Positions 1-9,335 of a stretch of DNA of 64,000 nucleotides are shown one piece after another. The notes below the pieces were generated by a model. The model was not told the DNA's origin. It did not search any database and worked only from the letters and a program-made list of their open reading frames with translations. How positions within the stretch are numbered: the stretch's first letter is position 1; each line of letters opens with the position of its first letter. Position numbers and translations under genes: made by a program. Origin of the DNA: Rhizobium sp. CF122 (GTDB taxonomy: Bacteria; Pseudomonadota; Alphaproteobacteria; Rhizobiales; Rhizobiaceae); contig NZ_AKKA01000071.1 in assembly GCF_000282035.1 (NCBI RefSeq), positions 205,071 to 269,070 of the forward strand, given 5' to 3'.

Positions 1-2
1 TC

Positions 3-173
3 GGCGTGCGGTTCAAGATACGTGACGTAAATGCCCGCGAGGTAGCTGCGATGCTGCCGCTGGCCGTCTTCGTGCTCTGGGTCGGGCTCTATCCAAAACC
101 TTTTCTCAACATCATTGACGCATCGGTTCACCATCTGCTGGCGCACGTGCACGGCGAGGGGAGCGGCCAATGA
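3..173 (+). CDS. nuoM: NADH-quinone oxidoreductase subunit M, C-terminal fragment
   Basis: This is the last 56 codons of a gene that begins before the window. The visible peptide starts VRFKIRDVNARE and continues through a hydrophobic stretch, LPLAVFVLWVGLYPKPFL, which matches the end of the antiporter-like membrane subunit NuoM (last transmembrane helix and the Tyr-Pro-Lys-Pro turn). Its stop codon overlaps the start of nuoN in an ATGA arrangement, so translation of the two is probably coupled. The family assignment rests on the tail sequence plus position immediately before nuoN; the body of the protein is not visible. Confidence 0.85.
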   Translation, partial: GVRFKIRDVNAREVAAMLPLAVFVLWVGLYPKPFLNIIDASVHHLLAHVHGEGSGQ

Positions 174-1609
174 CCGCCACCGCGCTTTTCCAGTCGATCG
201 TGGCGAGCCTGCCCGAAATCGTCGTGATCATCGGAGCTTGCATCCTGCTGATCCTGGGGCAATTCGTGCAAAAGAGGCAGGAACACTTCCTTGTCTGGGC
301 CTCCGTCGCCATCGTGCTGATGGCCGCCTCGGCGACACTCATGCTGGCGAGCGAGGTACGGCCGGCCTACACCGGCATGTTCATCGCCGACCGCTTCGCG
401 GTCTTCTTCAAGTTCGTGTTCTACATCGCTACCGTCCTGACATTCCTCCTTTCCCGAAAATATACCGATATCGAAGGGATCGGCAGCAGCGAATACTATG
501 TCCTGCTGCTTTTGGCGCTTTCGGGAATGATGATCATGGCCTCGGCGACCGATCTCATGTCGATCTATGTGGGCCTCGAGTTGATGGTGCTCTGCACCTA
601 TGTGCTGACCGGCTTCCTGCGGCAGGAGCGGCGATCGAACGAAGCGGCGCTGAAATATGTGATCCTCGGCGCGGTCTCGACCGGGATCTTCCTTTACGGC
701 GTTTCGCTGGTTTACGGGCTCACCGGCACGACACAACTCGACGGGATGGCTGCGGCGGTGACCGGCGATCCGCTCGATCCCGGATTGCTGCTGGCGGTGG
801 TCTTCATTGTCGCGGGGCTGGTCTTCAAAGTCGGCGCGGTGCCGTTCCATATGTGGGTGCCGGACGTCTATGAAGGCGCGCCAACCACGATCACCGCCTT
901 CATGTCGGTGGGCCCCAAGGCGGCGGGGTTCGCGGTGATCCTGCGGGTGTTCCTCAACCCTCTGGTCGCAGCCTCGGATGTCTGGATCATCGTCGCGGTC
1001 ATTGCGGTGGTGACAATGGCGCTCGGCAGTTTCGTGGCGCTGGTGCAGGATAATTTCAAGCGCCTCCTGGCTTATTCCAGCATTGCCCATGCTGGGTTCG
1101 CCCTTTTCGGCGTGGCGGCCGGCGGTGCGGACGGGATCGCCAGCGTGATGCTTTACCTGCTGATCTACGCTTTCATGAATCTCGGCATTTTCGGTACCAT
1201 CATCATGATGCGGAACGGCGATTTCTCGGGCGAGGTTGTCGAAGACTATGCGGGTCTCGCCAAATCGCATCCCGGGCTGGCGCTTGTGATGCTGCTCTAT
1301 CTGTTCTCGCTGGCCGGCATTCCGCCGACGGCCGGGTTCTTCGCCAAGTTCTACGTGCTGGTCGCGCTGGTCGAGCGAGGTTTCGTCATGCTGGCGGTGA
1401 TCGCGGTGCTGCTGAGCGTCGTCGCCGCCTACTTTTATATCCGGATCGTCATGGTGATCTACATGCGCGAGCCGGAGAAGATGTTCGACCCGGCGCTGAC
1501 GCCTATGGTGCGCGCCACGCTGGCCTTCACCGCCGTCGGCACCATCGGCATTGGCCTGTTTCCAGCGTGGTTTCTGAGGCTTGCTCAGCATTCCGTGTTC
1601 GGCGGCTGA
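170..1609 (+). CDS. nuoN: NADH-quinone oxidoreductase subunit N
   Basis: Antiporter-like proton-pumping membrane subunit of complex I, 479 residues, the usual size. Nearly the whole chain is made of hydrophobic helices. The signature of the family is present: the conserved Glu137 in YVGLELM, Lys220 in GLVFKVGAVPFHMW, the PDVYEGAP loop at 231-238, and YSSIAHAGF in the second half. The start ATG overlaps the nuoM stop. About 155 bases without a gene follow before nuoA, including a small GC hairpin (1713-1726). In most bacteria nuoN ends the nuo operon, whereas here it precedes nuoA, so the J/K/L/M/N block seems to have been placed in front of A-G. Confidence 0.96.
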   Translation: MTATALFQSIVASLPEIVVIIGACILLILGQFVQKRQEHFLVWASVAIVLMAASATLMLASEVRPAYTGMFIADRFAVFFKFVFYIATVLTFLLSRKYTDIEGIGSSEYYVLLLLALSGMMIMASATDLMSIYVGLELMVLCTYVLTGFLRQERRSNEAALKYVILGAVSTGIFLYGVSLVYGLTGTTQLDGMAAAVTGDPLDPGLLLAVVFIVAGLVFKVGAVPFHMWVPDVYEGAPTTITAFMSVGPKAAGFAVILRVFLNPLVAASDVWIIVAVIAVVTMALGSFVALVQDNFKRLLAYSSIAHAGFALFGVAAGGADGIASVMLYLLIYAFMNLGIFGTIIMMRNGDFSGEVVEDYAGLAKSHPGLALVMLLYLFSLAGIPPTAGFFAKFYVLVALVERGFVMLAVIAVLLSVVAAYFYIRIVMVIYMREPEKMFDPALTPMVRATLAFTAVGTIGIGLFPAWFLRLAQHSVFGG

Positions 1610-1764
1610 TCTATTGAATTTGCAATGATCCACCCGACGGAATACACTGATAATCCAAGAAAGGATTGCCAAAGTCGCTTCCCGGGGCGACCGCACTACC
1701 GGTTCCGGATGGGGCCGGCGGCGGCCTGAAGAAAGCTCTCGGTGGGTGACCGGGGCAATGCGAT

Positions 1765-2136
1765 ATGACTATGGCTGCAATGGAGTTCCTGCCGGTTCTT
1801 TTCATGGTTGCCGGAATTGTTCTGGTGACGGCGGCGACGCTATTTTTCTCCTCGTTGCTGCGGCCGTCCAATCCCTATCCCGAGAAGAACATGCCCTATG
1901 AGTGCGGCGTGGACCCAGCGGGCGAAGCCGCCGGGGGCCGTTTCAGGGTGCAGTTCTTTGTGCTGGCGATCCTGCTGGTGGTCTTCGACGTCGAGACGAT
2001 GTTCCTCTTTCCCTGGGCTGTCGTCCTGAAAGACATAGGTCTGGTCGGTTATGTCGAGATGTTCGTCTTCATGTTGCTGCTTATCGTGGGTTTCGCCTAC
2101 GCCTGGCTGAAGGGAGCGCTGGAATGGGAGGCGTAA
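1765..2136 (+). CDS. nuoA: NADH-quinone oxidoreductase subunit A
   Basis: Small membrane subunit of complex I, 123 residues, with three predicted transmembrane helices (about 9-31, 62-86 and 95-115). Family hallmarks visible are [16 protein letters not shown] at 36-51, with the loop cysteine Cys47 that lies near the quinone site in this family, and [12 protein letters not shown] at 74-85. It could also start at the third codon ATG. Its end overlaps the start of nuoB by 13 bases. It follows a 155-base gap after nuoN, the only sizeable gap in the plus-strand nuo run, so an internal promoter could lie there; none is clear by eye. Confidence 0.95.
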   Translation: MTMAAMEFLPVLFMVAGIVLVTAATLFFSSLLRPSNPYPEKNMPYECGVDPAGEAAGGRFRVQFFVLAILLVVFDVETMFLFPWAVVLKDIGLVGYVEMFVFMLLLIVGFAYAWLKGALEWEA

Positions 2137-2627
2137 ACAATGCGATCCGCGACAGCGTGCTGTTCACCACGGCCGAGAGCATCATCAACTGGAGCCGAAA
2201 ATCCGCGCTGTGGCCCGAGACCTTCGGTATTGCCTGCTGCGCCATCGAGATGATCTCGGCAGGATGCGCGCGCTATGATCTCGACCGGTTCGGCGTGGTG
2301 TTCCGGCCTTCGCCGCGCCAGTCCGATGTGATGATCATCGCCGGCACCGTGACCCGGAAGTTCGCCCCCGTCGTGCGCCGGCTCTATGACCAGATGCCGG
2401 AGCCGCGCTGGGTGATCGCAATGGGCACCTGCGCCATCTCAGGCGGGGTCTACAACACCTATGCCGTGGTGCAGGGGTCGGAAACCTTCGTGCCCGTCGA
2501 CGTGCATGTGCCAGGCTGTCCGCCGCGGCCCGAGGCGCTGATGCACGGCTTCCTGCTGCTTCAGGAGAAGATCAAGAGATCCCGCGCGCTAGCCGGGACG
2601 CCTCTGGATCGGATTGCAGCCTCATGA
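2124..2627 (+). CDS. nuoB: NADH-quinone oxidoreductase subunit B (cluster N2)
   Basis: Carries the terminal [4Fe-4S] cluster N2 that hands electrons to quinone. I chose the ATG at 2124, inside the end of nuoA, giving 167 residues and the N-terminus [10 protein letters not shown]; the longer reading frame upstream is only nuoA in another frame. The four N2 ligands are visible: the tandem Cys38-Cys39 in GIACCAIEM, Cys103 in MGTCAISGG and Cys132 in VPGCPPRPE. The stop overlaps the nuoC start (ATGA). Position and motifs make the call secure. Confidence 0.96.
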   Translation: MGGVNNAIRDSVLFTTAESIINWSRKSALWPETFGIACCAIEMISAGCARYDLDRFGVVFRPSPRQSDVMIIAGTVTRKFAPVVRRLYDQMPEPRWVIAMGTCAISGGVYNTYAVVQGSETFVPVDVHVPGCPPRPEALMHGFLLLQEKIKRSRALAGTPLDRIAAS

Positions 2628-3187
2628 GCGTGGAGCCGTCTCTCAATCGCGCTCTGATCATGGAGCATTTCGAAGCAGCAATCGAGGACCTCGGCGCCGT
2701 GCACGGCATCTACGCCTTTGCCGTCCCACCCGAAAAGATCGTTGAGTTCTGCCGATTTCTGAAAGACCATCCGGCGCTCCGGTTCAATTTCCTGTCTGAC
2801 ATCTGTGGGGTCGATCATTACCCGGAGTTGCCACGCTATGAGGCGGTGTACCACCTCTATTCGCTGCCGAACAAATGGCGGGTTCGCATCAAGTGCCGGC
2901 TTGGTGATCCGCCTCGCGTCCCGTCGGTGACGGGGGTCTGGCGCACTGCCAATTGGCACGAGCGCGAGGCCTGGGACATGTATGGCATCAAGTTCGAAGG
3001 CCATCCCGATCTGCGCCGGATCTATATGTGGGAAGGCTTCGAGGGCTTTCCCCAGCGCAAGGATTTTCCCTTAAGGGGCTACAAGGACAAACTGAATCCC
3101 TTCGGTGCCGAGGGCCCGCCGCCAACGCAGCCAGACATTGCCACCAGGGACATTCCAGAAGGAGGCCGTTCCACGCCGGAGAGTTGA
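2624..3187 (+). CDS. nuoC: NADH-quinone oxidoreductase subunit C
   Basis: Peripheral-arm scaffold subunit (30-kDa type), 187 residues. The family signature is visible at about residues 110-130, [20 protein letters not shown], followed by [12 protein letters not shown]. It is separate from nuoD, unlike the fused nuoCD of enterobacteria. The start overlaps the nuoB stop, and its stop lies one base before the nuoD start, which indicates tight translational coupling. The proline-rich tail is not a conserved part of the family. Confidence 0.95.
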   Translation: MSVEPSLNRALIMEHFEAAIEDLGAVHGIYAFAVPPEKIVEFCRFLKDHPALRFNFLSDICGVDHYPELPRYEAVYHLYSLPNKWRVRIKCRLGDPPRVPSVTGVWRTANWHEREAWDMYGIKFEGHPDLRRIYMWEGFEGFPQRKDFPLRGYKDKLNPFGAEGPPPTQPDIATRDIPEGGRSTPES

Positions 3188-3188
3188 G

Positions 3189-4403
3189 ATGACCGAAGTC
3201 ACCGAGCTCAGTAGACCGGAAGGCGAAGCGCTTAATACCAAGGAAGTGCTCCTCAATCTCGGCCCGCAGCACCCCAGCACCCATGGGGTACTCCGGCTCG
3301 TCCTCAAACTGGACGGCGAGTACGTCGAGCGTGTGGATCCGCATATCGGCTACCTCCACCGCGGCACGGAAAAACTCGCCGAGAGCTTCACCTATACGCA
3401 GATTTTCCCGCTGACGGACCGGCTCGACTATCTCTGCCCACCGTCCAATAATCTGGCCTTCGCGCTGGCGGTGGAGAAGCTCCTTGGCATAGAAGCACCG
3501 ATCCGGGCGCAGTACATCCGCGTGATGATGGCCGAGCTGGCGCGGATTTCCGGTCATCTTCTGATCACTGGTGCGCTGCCAATGGATCTGGGTGCAATGA
3601 CCGCGCTGCTCTACGTCATGCGCGAGCGCGAGATGATCATGGACCTGCTGGAGATGATTACCGGTGCGCGCATGCACACATCCTTCTGCAGGGTTGGCGG
3701 AGTGCGCGAGGATCTGCCTGACGGATTCCTTCCCAAGATCAGGGAGTTCTGCGACATCTTCCCGAACCGGATCCGCGACTATGAGCGATTGCTCGAAGAC
3801 AACAGGGTGTTCCTCAAGCGCACGAAGGGGATCGGCGTGATCTCCGGCGAAGACGCAATCGATCTGGGTCTCAGTGGCCCGAACCTGCGTGCCTCCGGCG
3901 TCGACTGGGATATCCGCCGTGACGAGCCCTACGAGATTTATGACCGGCTCGCGTTCAACGTCATCACCCGCAACGAGGGCGATTGCTACGCGCGCTGGCG
4001 GTGCCGCGTCGATGAGATGCGCGAAAGCATCGCGATCATCGAACAATGTATCGACCAGATGCCCGAAGGACCGTTCCAGATCGACATGCCGACCATCGCG
4101 TTCCCGGTAGACAAGGAACGCGTGCATTGCTCGATGGAGGCTTTGATCCAGCATTTCGACCTGTCGGCCTATGGCTTCAAGGTACCTAAAGGCGAGGTCT
4201 ATTCGGCGATCGAGGCGCCAAAGGGTGAGTTGGGGTTCTACATCATCAGCGACGGATCGCCGAAACCGTTCCGCATGAAGGTGCGAGCACCGTCTTTCGT
4301 GAACCTTCAGGGCCTCTTCGGGGTCACCAACGCACGCTACCTGGCCGACATGATTGCCGTGCTGGGCAGCCTCGATCCGGTGATGGCGGAGGTGGATAAG
4401 TAA
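3189..4403 (+). CDS. nuoD: NADH-quinone oxidoreductase subunit D
   Basis: 49-kDa-type subunit that forms the quinone pocket with NuoB, 404 residues from the ATG at 3189. An upstream in-frame extension (from 3105) overlaps nuoC and is rejected. The typical N-terminal motif NLGPQHPSTHGVLRL lies at 23-37, with HIGYLHRGTEKL at 52-63. The family is homologous to the large subunit of NiFe hydrogenases but lacks their metal-binding cysteines. It ends 17 bases before nuoE. Confidence 0.96.
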   Translation: MTEVTELSRPEGEALNTKEVLLNLGPQHPSTHGVLRLVLKLDGEYVERVDPHIGYLHRGTEKLAESFTYTQIFPLTDRLDYLCPPSNNLAFALAVEKLLGIEAPIRAQYIRVMMAELARISGHLLITGALPMDLGAMTALLYVMREREMIMDLLEMITGARMHTSFCRVGGVREDLPDGFLPKIREFCDIFPNRIRDYERLLEDNRVFLKRTKGIGVISGEDAIDLGLSGPNLRASGVDWDIRRDEPYEIYDRLAFNVITRNEGDCYARWRCRVDEMRESIAIIEQCIDQMPEGPFQIDMPTIAFPVDKERVHCSMEALIQHFDLSAYGFKVPKGEVYSAIEAPKGELGFYIISDGSPKPFRMKVRAPSFVNLQGLFGVTNARYLADMIAVLGSLDPVMAEVDK

Positions 4404-4420
4404 CAGGAGATTTGGATGCG

Positions 4421-4933
4421 ATGAGCATGCGCGAGAAGATAAAAGCGGCGGCGGCGCGGTATCCGAACCAGCGCTCGGCGATCATGCCCGCGCTTCTGAT
4501 CGCGCAGAAGGAACATGGTTATCTGCCCGGTCCGGTGTTGGAGGAGGTCGCCGACATCCTCGGCGTCGAGCGGATGTGGGTTTACGAACTGGCGACCTTC
4601 TACACGCTCTTCCATACCGAACCGGTGGGTCTGTTCCACCTGCAGCTCTGTGATAACGTTTCCTGCATGCTGTGCGGATCGGAGGACCTGCTAAAGCACC
4701 TGGAAGCGGTCCTGGCGATCAAGAAGGGTGAGACCACCCCGGATGGGATGTTCACGCTTTCGACTGTGGAATGCCTCGGCGCCTGCGAGATGGCTCCGGT
4801 AATGCAAGTCGGCGACGATTACCACGGCAATCTGGATGTCGCGCGGGTAAACGCGTTGTTGGACAATCTTCGGGCTACAGCAGCGCGGGCGGCGAGCATT
4901 GAGCATGTTTGCGCGCAGCCGCCGGGAGAGTAG
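4421..4933 (+). CDS. nuoE: NADH-quinone oxidoreductase subunit E ([2Fe-2S] N1a)
   Basis: 24-kDa-type subunit carrying cluster N1a, 170 residues. The [2Fe-2S] ligands are the pairs Cys77/Cys82 (LCDNVSC) and Cys118/Cys122 (ECLGAC). I prefer the ATG at 4421, about ten bases after an AGGAGA ribosome-binding site at 4405-4410. An in-frame TTG at 4412 is too close to that site, and a second ATG lies at 4427. At 170 residues it is shorter than many alphaproteobacterial NuoE proteins, which often carry a long C-terminal extension. nuoF starts four bases after the stop. Confidence 0.95.
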   Translation: MSMREKIKAAAARYPNQRSAIMPALLIAQKEHGYLPGPVLEEVADILGVERMWVYELATFYTLFHTEPVGLFHLQLCDNVSCMLCGSEDLLKHLEAVLAIKKGETTPDGMFTLSTVECLGACEMAPVMQVGDDYHGNLDVARVNALLDNLRATAARAASIEHVCAQPPGE

Positions 4934-4937
4934 CGCC

Positions 4938-6203
4938 ATGTTCGAGCCGGTTCTCCTCAAGAACATGAACGTGCCGGATGGTCATTTGCTGCCGACCTAT
5001 GAGGCGGGCGGCGGCTATCAGGCGCTGCAGAAGGTGCTGCGCGAGCACACGCCCGATGAGATCGTCGACCTCGTCAAGGAATCAAACCTGCGCGGTCGCG
5101 GCGGCGCCGGTTTTCCGACGGGCATGAAATGGAGCTTCGTGCCGAAGCGGGGCGACAAGCCGAAATATCTGTGCTGCAATGCCGACGAAGGCGAGCCCGG
5201 CACCTTCAAGGACCGGATCATCATGGAGCGCGACCCGCACCAGCTCATCGAGGGGCTGGCGGTAAGCGCCTACGCGATCGGCGCCAAGACCGCCTATGTC
5301 TACATCCGCGGAGAGTATGTGACGGCGATCCGTCGCCTGGAGCAGGCGATCGCCGAGGCTCACGAAAGAGGTTACCTCGGGCGGAATATCCTGGGCTCCG
5401 TTTTCGATTTCGCCGTGCATATCCATTGCGGCGCTGGCGCCTATATCTGCGGCGAGGAGACCGCGATGCTCGACTCGCTCGAGGGCAAGCGGGCGCAGCC
5501 CCGCCTGAAACCGCCGTTTCCGGCGGTCGAGGGGCTCTACGCCAGCCCGACGGTCATCAACAATGTCGAGACGCTCGCTTGCGTGCCGCATATCGTGATG
5601 CGGGGCTCGAGGTGGTTTCGGGAGATCGGCCCGGACAAGAGCCCCGGCCCGAAGCTCTATTGCCTCAGCGGACAAGTGCGCAAACCCGGTCTCTATGAAT
5701 TGCCGATGGGCATACCGCTGCGGGAGCTGATCGAGAACCACGCCGGCGGTCCCTTGCCCGGACGCAGGATCAAGGCGGTGATCCCGGGCGGTGTCTCGGC
5801 GCCGGTCATCCCGGAAAGCGGGCTTGAGGTGGGGATGGATTTCGACTCGCTCGCTGCCGCCGGTTCGATGCTCGGCTCGGCCGGCGTGATCGTGATCGAC
5901 GACTCGACCTGTATGGTCAAGGTCGCCACCCGGATCATCGAATTCTTCCACCACGAGTCCTGCGGCAAGTGCACGCCTTGCCGCGAGGGGCTGAACTGGG
6001 TCGTGAAAGTGTTGCGCCGGGTCGAGGCGGGGCAGGGGGAGGCGGGCGATCTGGAACAGCTGGACGCGCTCTGTAAGGGCATTTTCGGGAATACGTTCTG
6101 CGCTTTGGGCGACGGCGCGGCTATGGGGCTGCGGGCCGCGCTCAAGCATTTCCGCGATGAGTTCGTCGCCCATATCGAGGAGCGGAGGTGCCCGTTTCAC
6201 TGA
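4938..6203 (+). CDS. nuoF: NADH-quinone oxidoreductase subunit F (FMN, NADH site)
   Basis: 51-kDa-type subunit where NADH is oxidised; it binds FMN and a [4Fe-4S] cluster (N3). 421 residues from the ATG at 4938, which follows a GGGAGAG ribosome-binding site. The glycine-rich NADH/FMN motif GRGGAGFPTGMKW lies at 53-65 and CNADEGEPGTFKDR at 80-93. Cluster ligands are Cys342, Cys345 and Cys348 (ESCGKCTPCREG) plus Cys388 (GNTFCALGDG). It lies between nuoE and nuoG in the usual order. Confidence 0.96.
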   Translation: MFEPVLLKNMNVPDGHLLPTYEAGGGYQALQKVLREHTPDEIVDLVKESNLRGRGGAGFPTGMKWSFVPKRGDKPKYLCCNADEGEPGTFKDRIIMERDPHQLIEGLAVSAYAIGAKTAYVYIRGEYVTAIRRLEQAIAEAHERGYLGRNILGSVFDFAVHIHCGAGAYICGEETAMLDSLEGKRAQPRLKPPFPAVEGLYASPTVINNVETLACVPHIVMRGSRWFREIGPDKSPGPKLYCLSGQVRKPGLYELPMGIPLRELIENHAGGPLPGRRIKAVIPGGVSAPVIPESGLEVGMDFDSLAAAGSMLGSAGVIVIDDSTCMVKVATRIIEFFHHESCGKCTPCREGLNWVVKVLRRVEAGQGEAGDLEQLDALCKGIFGNTFCALGDGAAMGLRAALKHFRDEFVAHIEERRCPFH

Positions 6204-6233
6204 GGTGCGCTGGAAGAAGACCGCGAGGAAGCC

Positions 6234-8819
6234 ATGGTTCGCATTACGATCAATGAACAGATGCTGGAAGTGGAAGCTGGCTCCACGGTGCTGCAGGCCG
6301 CCGAGCGTTTGCGCATCGACATCCCGACCTTCTGTTACATGAAGCGGCTGCCGCCGCTCGCCTCGTGCCGCATGTGCCTGGTCGAAATCGAGGGGCAGCG
6401 CAGGCTGCAGCCGTCCTGCGCCACCGCAGTCACCGACGGCATGGTGGTGCGAACCAACACGCCGCTGATCGAGGAAACCCGCTCGTCCATGCTCGACATG
6501 CTGCTTGCCAACCATCCGCTCGACTGCCCGATATGTGATAAAGGCGGCGAGTGCGAGCTTCAGAACCAGGTGATGGCATACGGGCCGCGCGAAAGCCGGT
6601 TTCGTGATGCCAAACGGGTGTTCCACTCCGAGGACATCCGCCTCAGCCCGGTCATCATCATGAACGTCAACCGCTGTATCCAGTGCCAACGCTGCGTGCG
6701 GATGTGCGAGGAGGTGGTCGGCGCGGTCGCCCTGGGCACGGTCGAAAAAGGTATGGACACCGCCGTGACCGGCTTCGAGGGTAGTCTTGCAAGTTGCGAC
6801 CAATGCGGCAACTGCGTCGAGGTCTGTCCAGTCGGCGCGCTGATGAGCTTCCCCTATCGCTACAAGGCCCGCCCCTGGGATCTGGCCGAGACCGACACGG
6901 TATGCCCACATTGCGGCACCGGCTGCCAGTTGACGGTCGGCACACGCAAGGGCGAGTTCATGCGGGTCCGCTCGAAGTGGGACGAGGGTCTCAATCGCGA
7001 AACCCTCTGCGTGCGGGGACGTTTTGGCCTCGATTTCGTCGCGAGCCTGGACAGGATCAAGCGGCCGATGGTCCGCCGTGATGGCGCCCTCGTTCCGGTT
7101 TCCTGGGAAGAAGCGGAGAACTACCTACGACAGCGCCTTTCGGCGGTTGAGGAAAGGGCTGCAGGCGGGCTTGCCTCACCACGCCTTCCCAACGAGACGC
7201 TTTATCAATTCCAGAAAATGATGCGGACGATGTTCCGAACAAACAATATTGACTGCTCGTCGCGCTGGTCCACGCCTTTCGATGTGCTCGGTCCGTTGGT
7301 TACTAGCTTTTTCAGCCGCGCGCCGCTCCAGGACGTCATTGGAAACGTCTGCGTGCTCGTCGTCGGTGGCAACGTGACCGAGGAGAATCCGGTCACCGAG
7401 TATCTCCTGCGCGACGCTGCACGCCGCCGCCAGACGAGATTGCTCATGCTCTCGGTGCGGCCGTCCCGCTTGGACGCCGACGCACGGGCGGTCGTTCGCG
7501 TTTCGCCGGGCTGCGAGGCAGCGAGCCTTGCCGCAGTCGTGGCCTCTGTCGTAGCGGCCGGAAAGGACCTGCCGGAGGACGTTCTTGCTGACATCGAAGC
7601 GACAATTGGCGGGCCGGCGGCCACCGGCAGCGACGCAACGAACCGTCTGGCCACGGCGCTGCTGGAAGGCGGGAGCGTCACAGCGCTTGTCAGCGCCGAC
7701 CTCCTGAGGTCGCCAACGGCGCGCGCGACGCTGCAGCAGCTCAACAACCTGCTGCAGGTTCTCCGCCTGCTCGGCAAGAACCCGACGATGCAGTTTCTCT
7801 TCGATCGCGCCAACCAGCTAGGCGCCTGGGATATGGGCGTTCTCCCGGCCGCTCTGCCGGGACTGCGTGCGGTCGCCGATAATGCCGCGCGCGCAACTCT
7901 CGAACGGGCCTGGGGCGCCGAGATTCCGTCGGAACCAGGCGTGGATTTCGACGGGATGCTGCAACTCTGCGACAGGGGGCGAATGGGCGCGCTCTATATC
8001 GTTGGAAGCGACCCCCTGATGTCCTATCCCGACCGGGAGTTTGTGCAGCGGGCGCTTCGTGCCGCGGGTCTGCTGATCGTGCAGGACGCATTTCTCACGG
8101 ATACGGCGGGCCTCGCTGATGTCGTGCTGCCCGCCGCGAGCTACGGCGAGGAATCCGGCACTTTCACCAACAACGAAGGCCGGCTCCAGAAGGTCCGCAA
8201 GTTCCGTGAGCCGGTCGGCGAGGCCCGAGGCAATCTGGCGATCTTCGACTTTGTCGCAGCACTTCAAAGCCATGCACTGCGGCCATCGGTTCAAACCGAG
8301 ATTTTCGACGAGATCGCCGGGCTGGTTCCCGCCTATGAAGGCCTGACGCAGGATGGGCTAGACGCCGACGGAGCATTCACCAAGGCGGCTCTCGTGCTCC
8401 CGGCTGGCAGGTTCTTCGCCCCACCGGCGGTGCCCATTGCAACCGACAGGCTCATGCTGGTCACTGGCAACTGCCTGTTCCACAATGGGTATCTTTCCGA
8501 GCGCTCGGAAATCCTGAACACGGTCGCCGACGACCCCTATGTCGCAATGGGTGCGTGGGACGCGGCGCAACTTGGCCTTTCGGATGGCGATCAGGTGGCT
8601 GTACGATCCGCCCAGCACGAACTGACGGCAAAGCTCAAGATCGACAGGCATTTCCCGCGGGGACTTGTGTTCATTCCCGAAAATTACAGAACCCTTCGCC
8701 TCAACAGCCTGATGCGGCGGGGCGAATATCCCTGTCCGGTGGACGTAAAAAAGGTGCACGTACCATTCGAGATCACCACCGTCGCCGGGTTCGGGGCAGA
8801 GCCCGAGAGGCCGAGCTGA
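6234..8819 (+). CDS. nuoG: NADH-quinone oxidoreductase subunit G, iron-sulfur-rich form
   Basis: 75-kDa-type electron-wiring subunit, 861 residues, longer than the roughly 690 typical of alphaproteobacterial NuoG. Motifs in order: [2Fe-2S] ligands Cys34, 45, 48, 62; the His94/Cys98/101/107 cluster site; two ferredoxin-like four-Cys runs, Cys148/151/154/158 (RCIQCQRCVRMC) and Cys188/191/194/198 (SCDQCGNCVEVC); then Cys224/227/231/259, an N7-like [4Fe-4S] site (CPHCGTGC ... LCVRG). A molybdopterin-oxidoreductase-type domain follows. The two complete ferredoxin runs resemble NAD-linked formate dehydrogenases and [FeFe] hydrogenases rather than standard NuoG. However, the place where formate dehydrogenase has its Mo-binding Cys/Sec reads DCSSRWSTPFD, so a molybdenum enzyme is unlikely. 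Confidence 0.93.
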   Translation: MVRITINEQMLEVEAGSTVLQAAERLRIDIPTFCYMKRLPPLASCRMCLVEIEGQRRLQPSCATAVTDGMVVRTNTPLIEETRSSMLDMLLANHPLDCPICDKGGECELQNQVMAYGPRESRFRDAKRVFHSEDIRLSPVIIMNVNRCIQCQRCVRMCEEVVGAVALGTVEKGMDTAVTGFEGSLASCDQCGNCVEVCPVGALMSFPYRYKARPWDLAETDTVCPHCGTGCQLTVGTRKGEFMRVRSKWDEGLNRETLCVRGRFGLDFVASLDRIKRPMVRRDGALVPVSWEEAENYLRQRLSAVEERAAGGLASPRLPNETLYQFQKMMRTMFRTNNIDCSSRWSTPFDVLGPLVTSFFSRAPLQDVIGNVCVLVVGGNVTEENPVTEYLLRDAARRRQTRLLMLSVRPSRLDADARAVVRVSPGCEAASLAAVVASVVAAGKDLPEDVLADIEATIGGPAATGSDATNRLATALLEGGSVTALVSADLLRSPTARATLQQLNNLLQVLRLLGKNPTMQFLFDRANQLGAWDMGVLPAALPGLRAVADNAARATLERAWGAEIPSEPGVDFDGMLQLCDRGRMGALYIVGSDPLMSYPDREFVQRALRAAGLLIVQDAFLTDTAGLADVVLPAASYGEESGTFTNNEGRLQKVRKFREPVGEARGNLAIFDFVAALQSHALRPSVQTEIFDEIAGLVPAYEGLTQDGLDADGAFTKAALVLPAGRFFAPPAVPIATDRLMLVTGNCLFHNGYLSERSEILNTVADDPYVAMGAWDAAQLGLSDGDQVAVRSAQHELTAKLKIDRHFPRGLVFIPENYRTLRLNSLMRRGEYPCPVDVKKVHVPFEITTVAGFGAEPERPS

Positions 8820-8846
8820 GCCATAGCCTTGCGCTTGCCGGCAGCG

Positions 8847-9290
8847 TCAGTGGTAATGAGCAGTCCCGCAAATGTAATTGTACAGATCCTCCTCCGTGCG
8901 CATCGCTTCCTCGAGCCTGTACTTGACCACGTCGCCGATGCTGACAACGCCGGCTATCTTGTCGTCATCCATGACCAGCACATGGCGCGTGCGCCGCTCG
9001 GTCATGATCGCCATGACAAGAGGCAGTAAATCGTCTGTCGAGCAGGTCGCCACACGGCGGTTCATGATATCGCCGACGCGCATGACGGGCGCTTCGATTC
9101 CGTATTCAGCGACTGCGTTGCAGCAGTCCCGCTCCGACACCGTTCCCAGGCATTCCCCGGGGGAACGGCCGACAATAACGAAGCCGATGTTGTTTTCGCG
9201 AAACAACCTCAGGACCTCCACCATTGTGTGGTCCGGTGTGACCGAGACGATCCCGGGGGATTTGGTCTTCAAGATTTGGCAGACAAGCAT
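8847..9290 (-). CDS. CBS-domain-pair protein, last gene of the nuoH-nuoI unit
   Basis: 147-residue soluble protein made of two CBS motifs (about 5-60 and 73-128), the fold that senses adenine nucleotides or similar ligands. Visible cores are GTVSERDCCNAV at 49-60 and GVVSIGDVVKYRL at 114-126. A strong ribosome-binding site (AGGAGG on the minus strand, at 9294-9300) precedes the start. It lies 45 bases after nuoI on the same strand and converges on nuoG with 27 bases between stops. Linkage to complex I genes suggests a regulatory or energy-sensing role for this complex, but that is inference; no catalytic domain is present. Confidence 0.85.
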   Translation of the reverse strand: MLVCQILKTKSPGIVSVTPDHTMVEVLRLFRENNIGFVIVGRSPGECLGTVSERDCCNAVAEYGIEAPVMRVGDIMNRRVATCSTDDLLPLVMAIMTERRTRHVLVMDDDKIAGVVSIGDVVKYRLEEAMRTEEDLYNYICGTAHYH

Positions 9291-9335
9291 TTTAACCTCC
9301 TGTCTGCGCGCTTCGGCTCGATGGCTGGCGCGCGC

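Noticed and set aside
5082..6911. Long antisense frame (609 codons) across nuoF/nuoG, and a similar one at 128-1696 over nuoN.
   Set aside because: Both are antisense shadows of motif-rich nuo genes; their His/Arg/Gln-rich composition carries no recognisable fold.
6234..8819. Reading the nuoG gene as a formate dehydrogenase alpha subunit because of its eight ferredoxin-type cysteines.
   Set aside because: The Mo-binding Cys/Sec position is replaced (DCSSRWSTPFD), and the gene lies in a nuo operon directly after nuoF.
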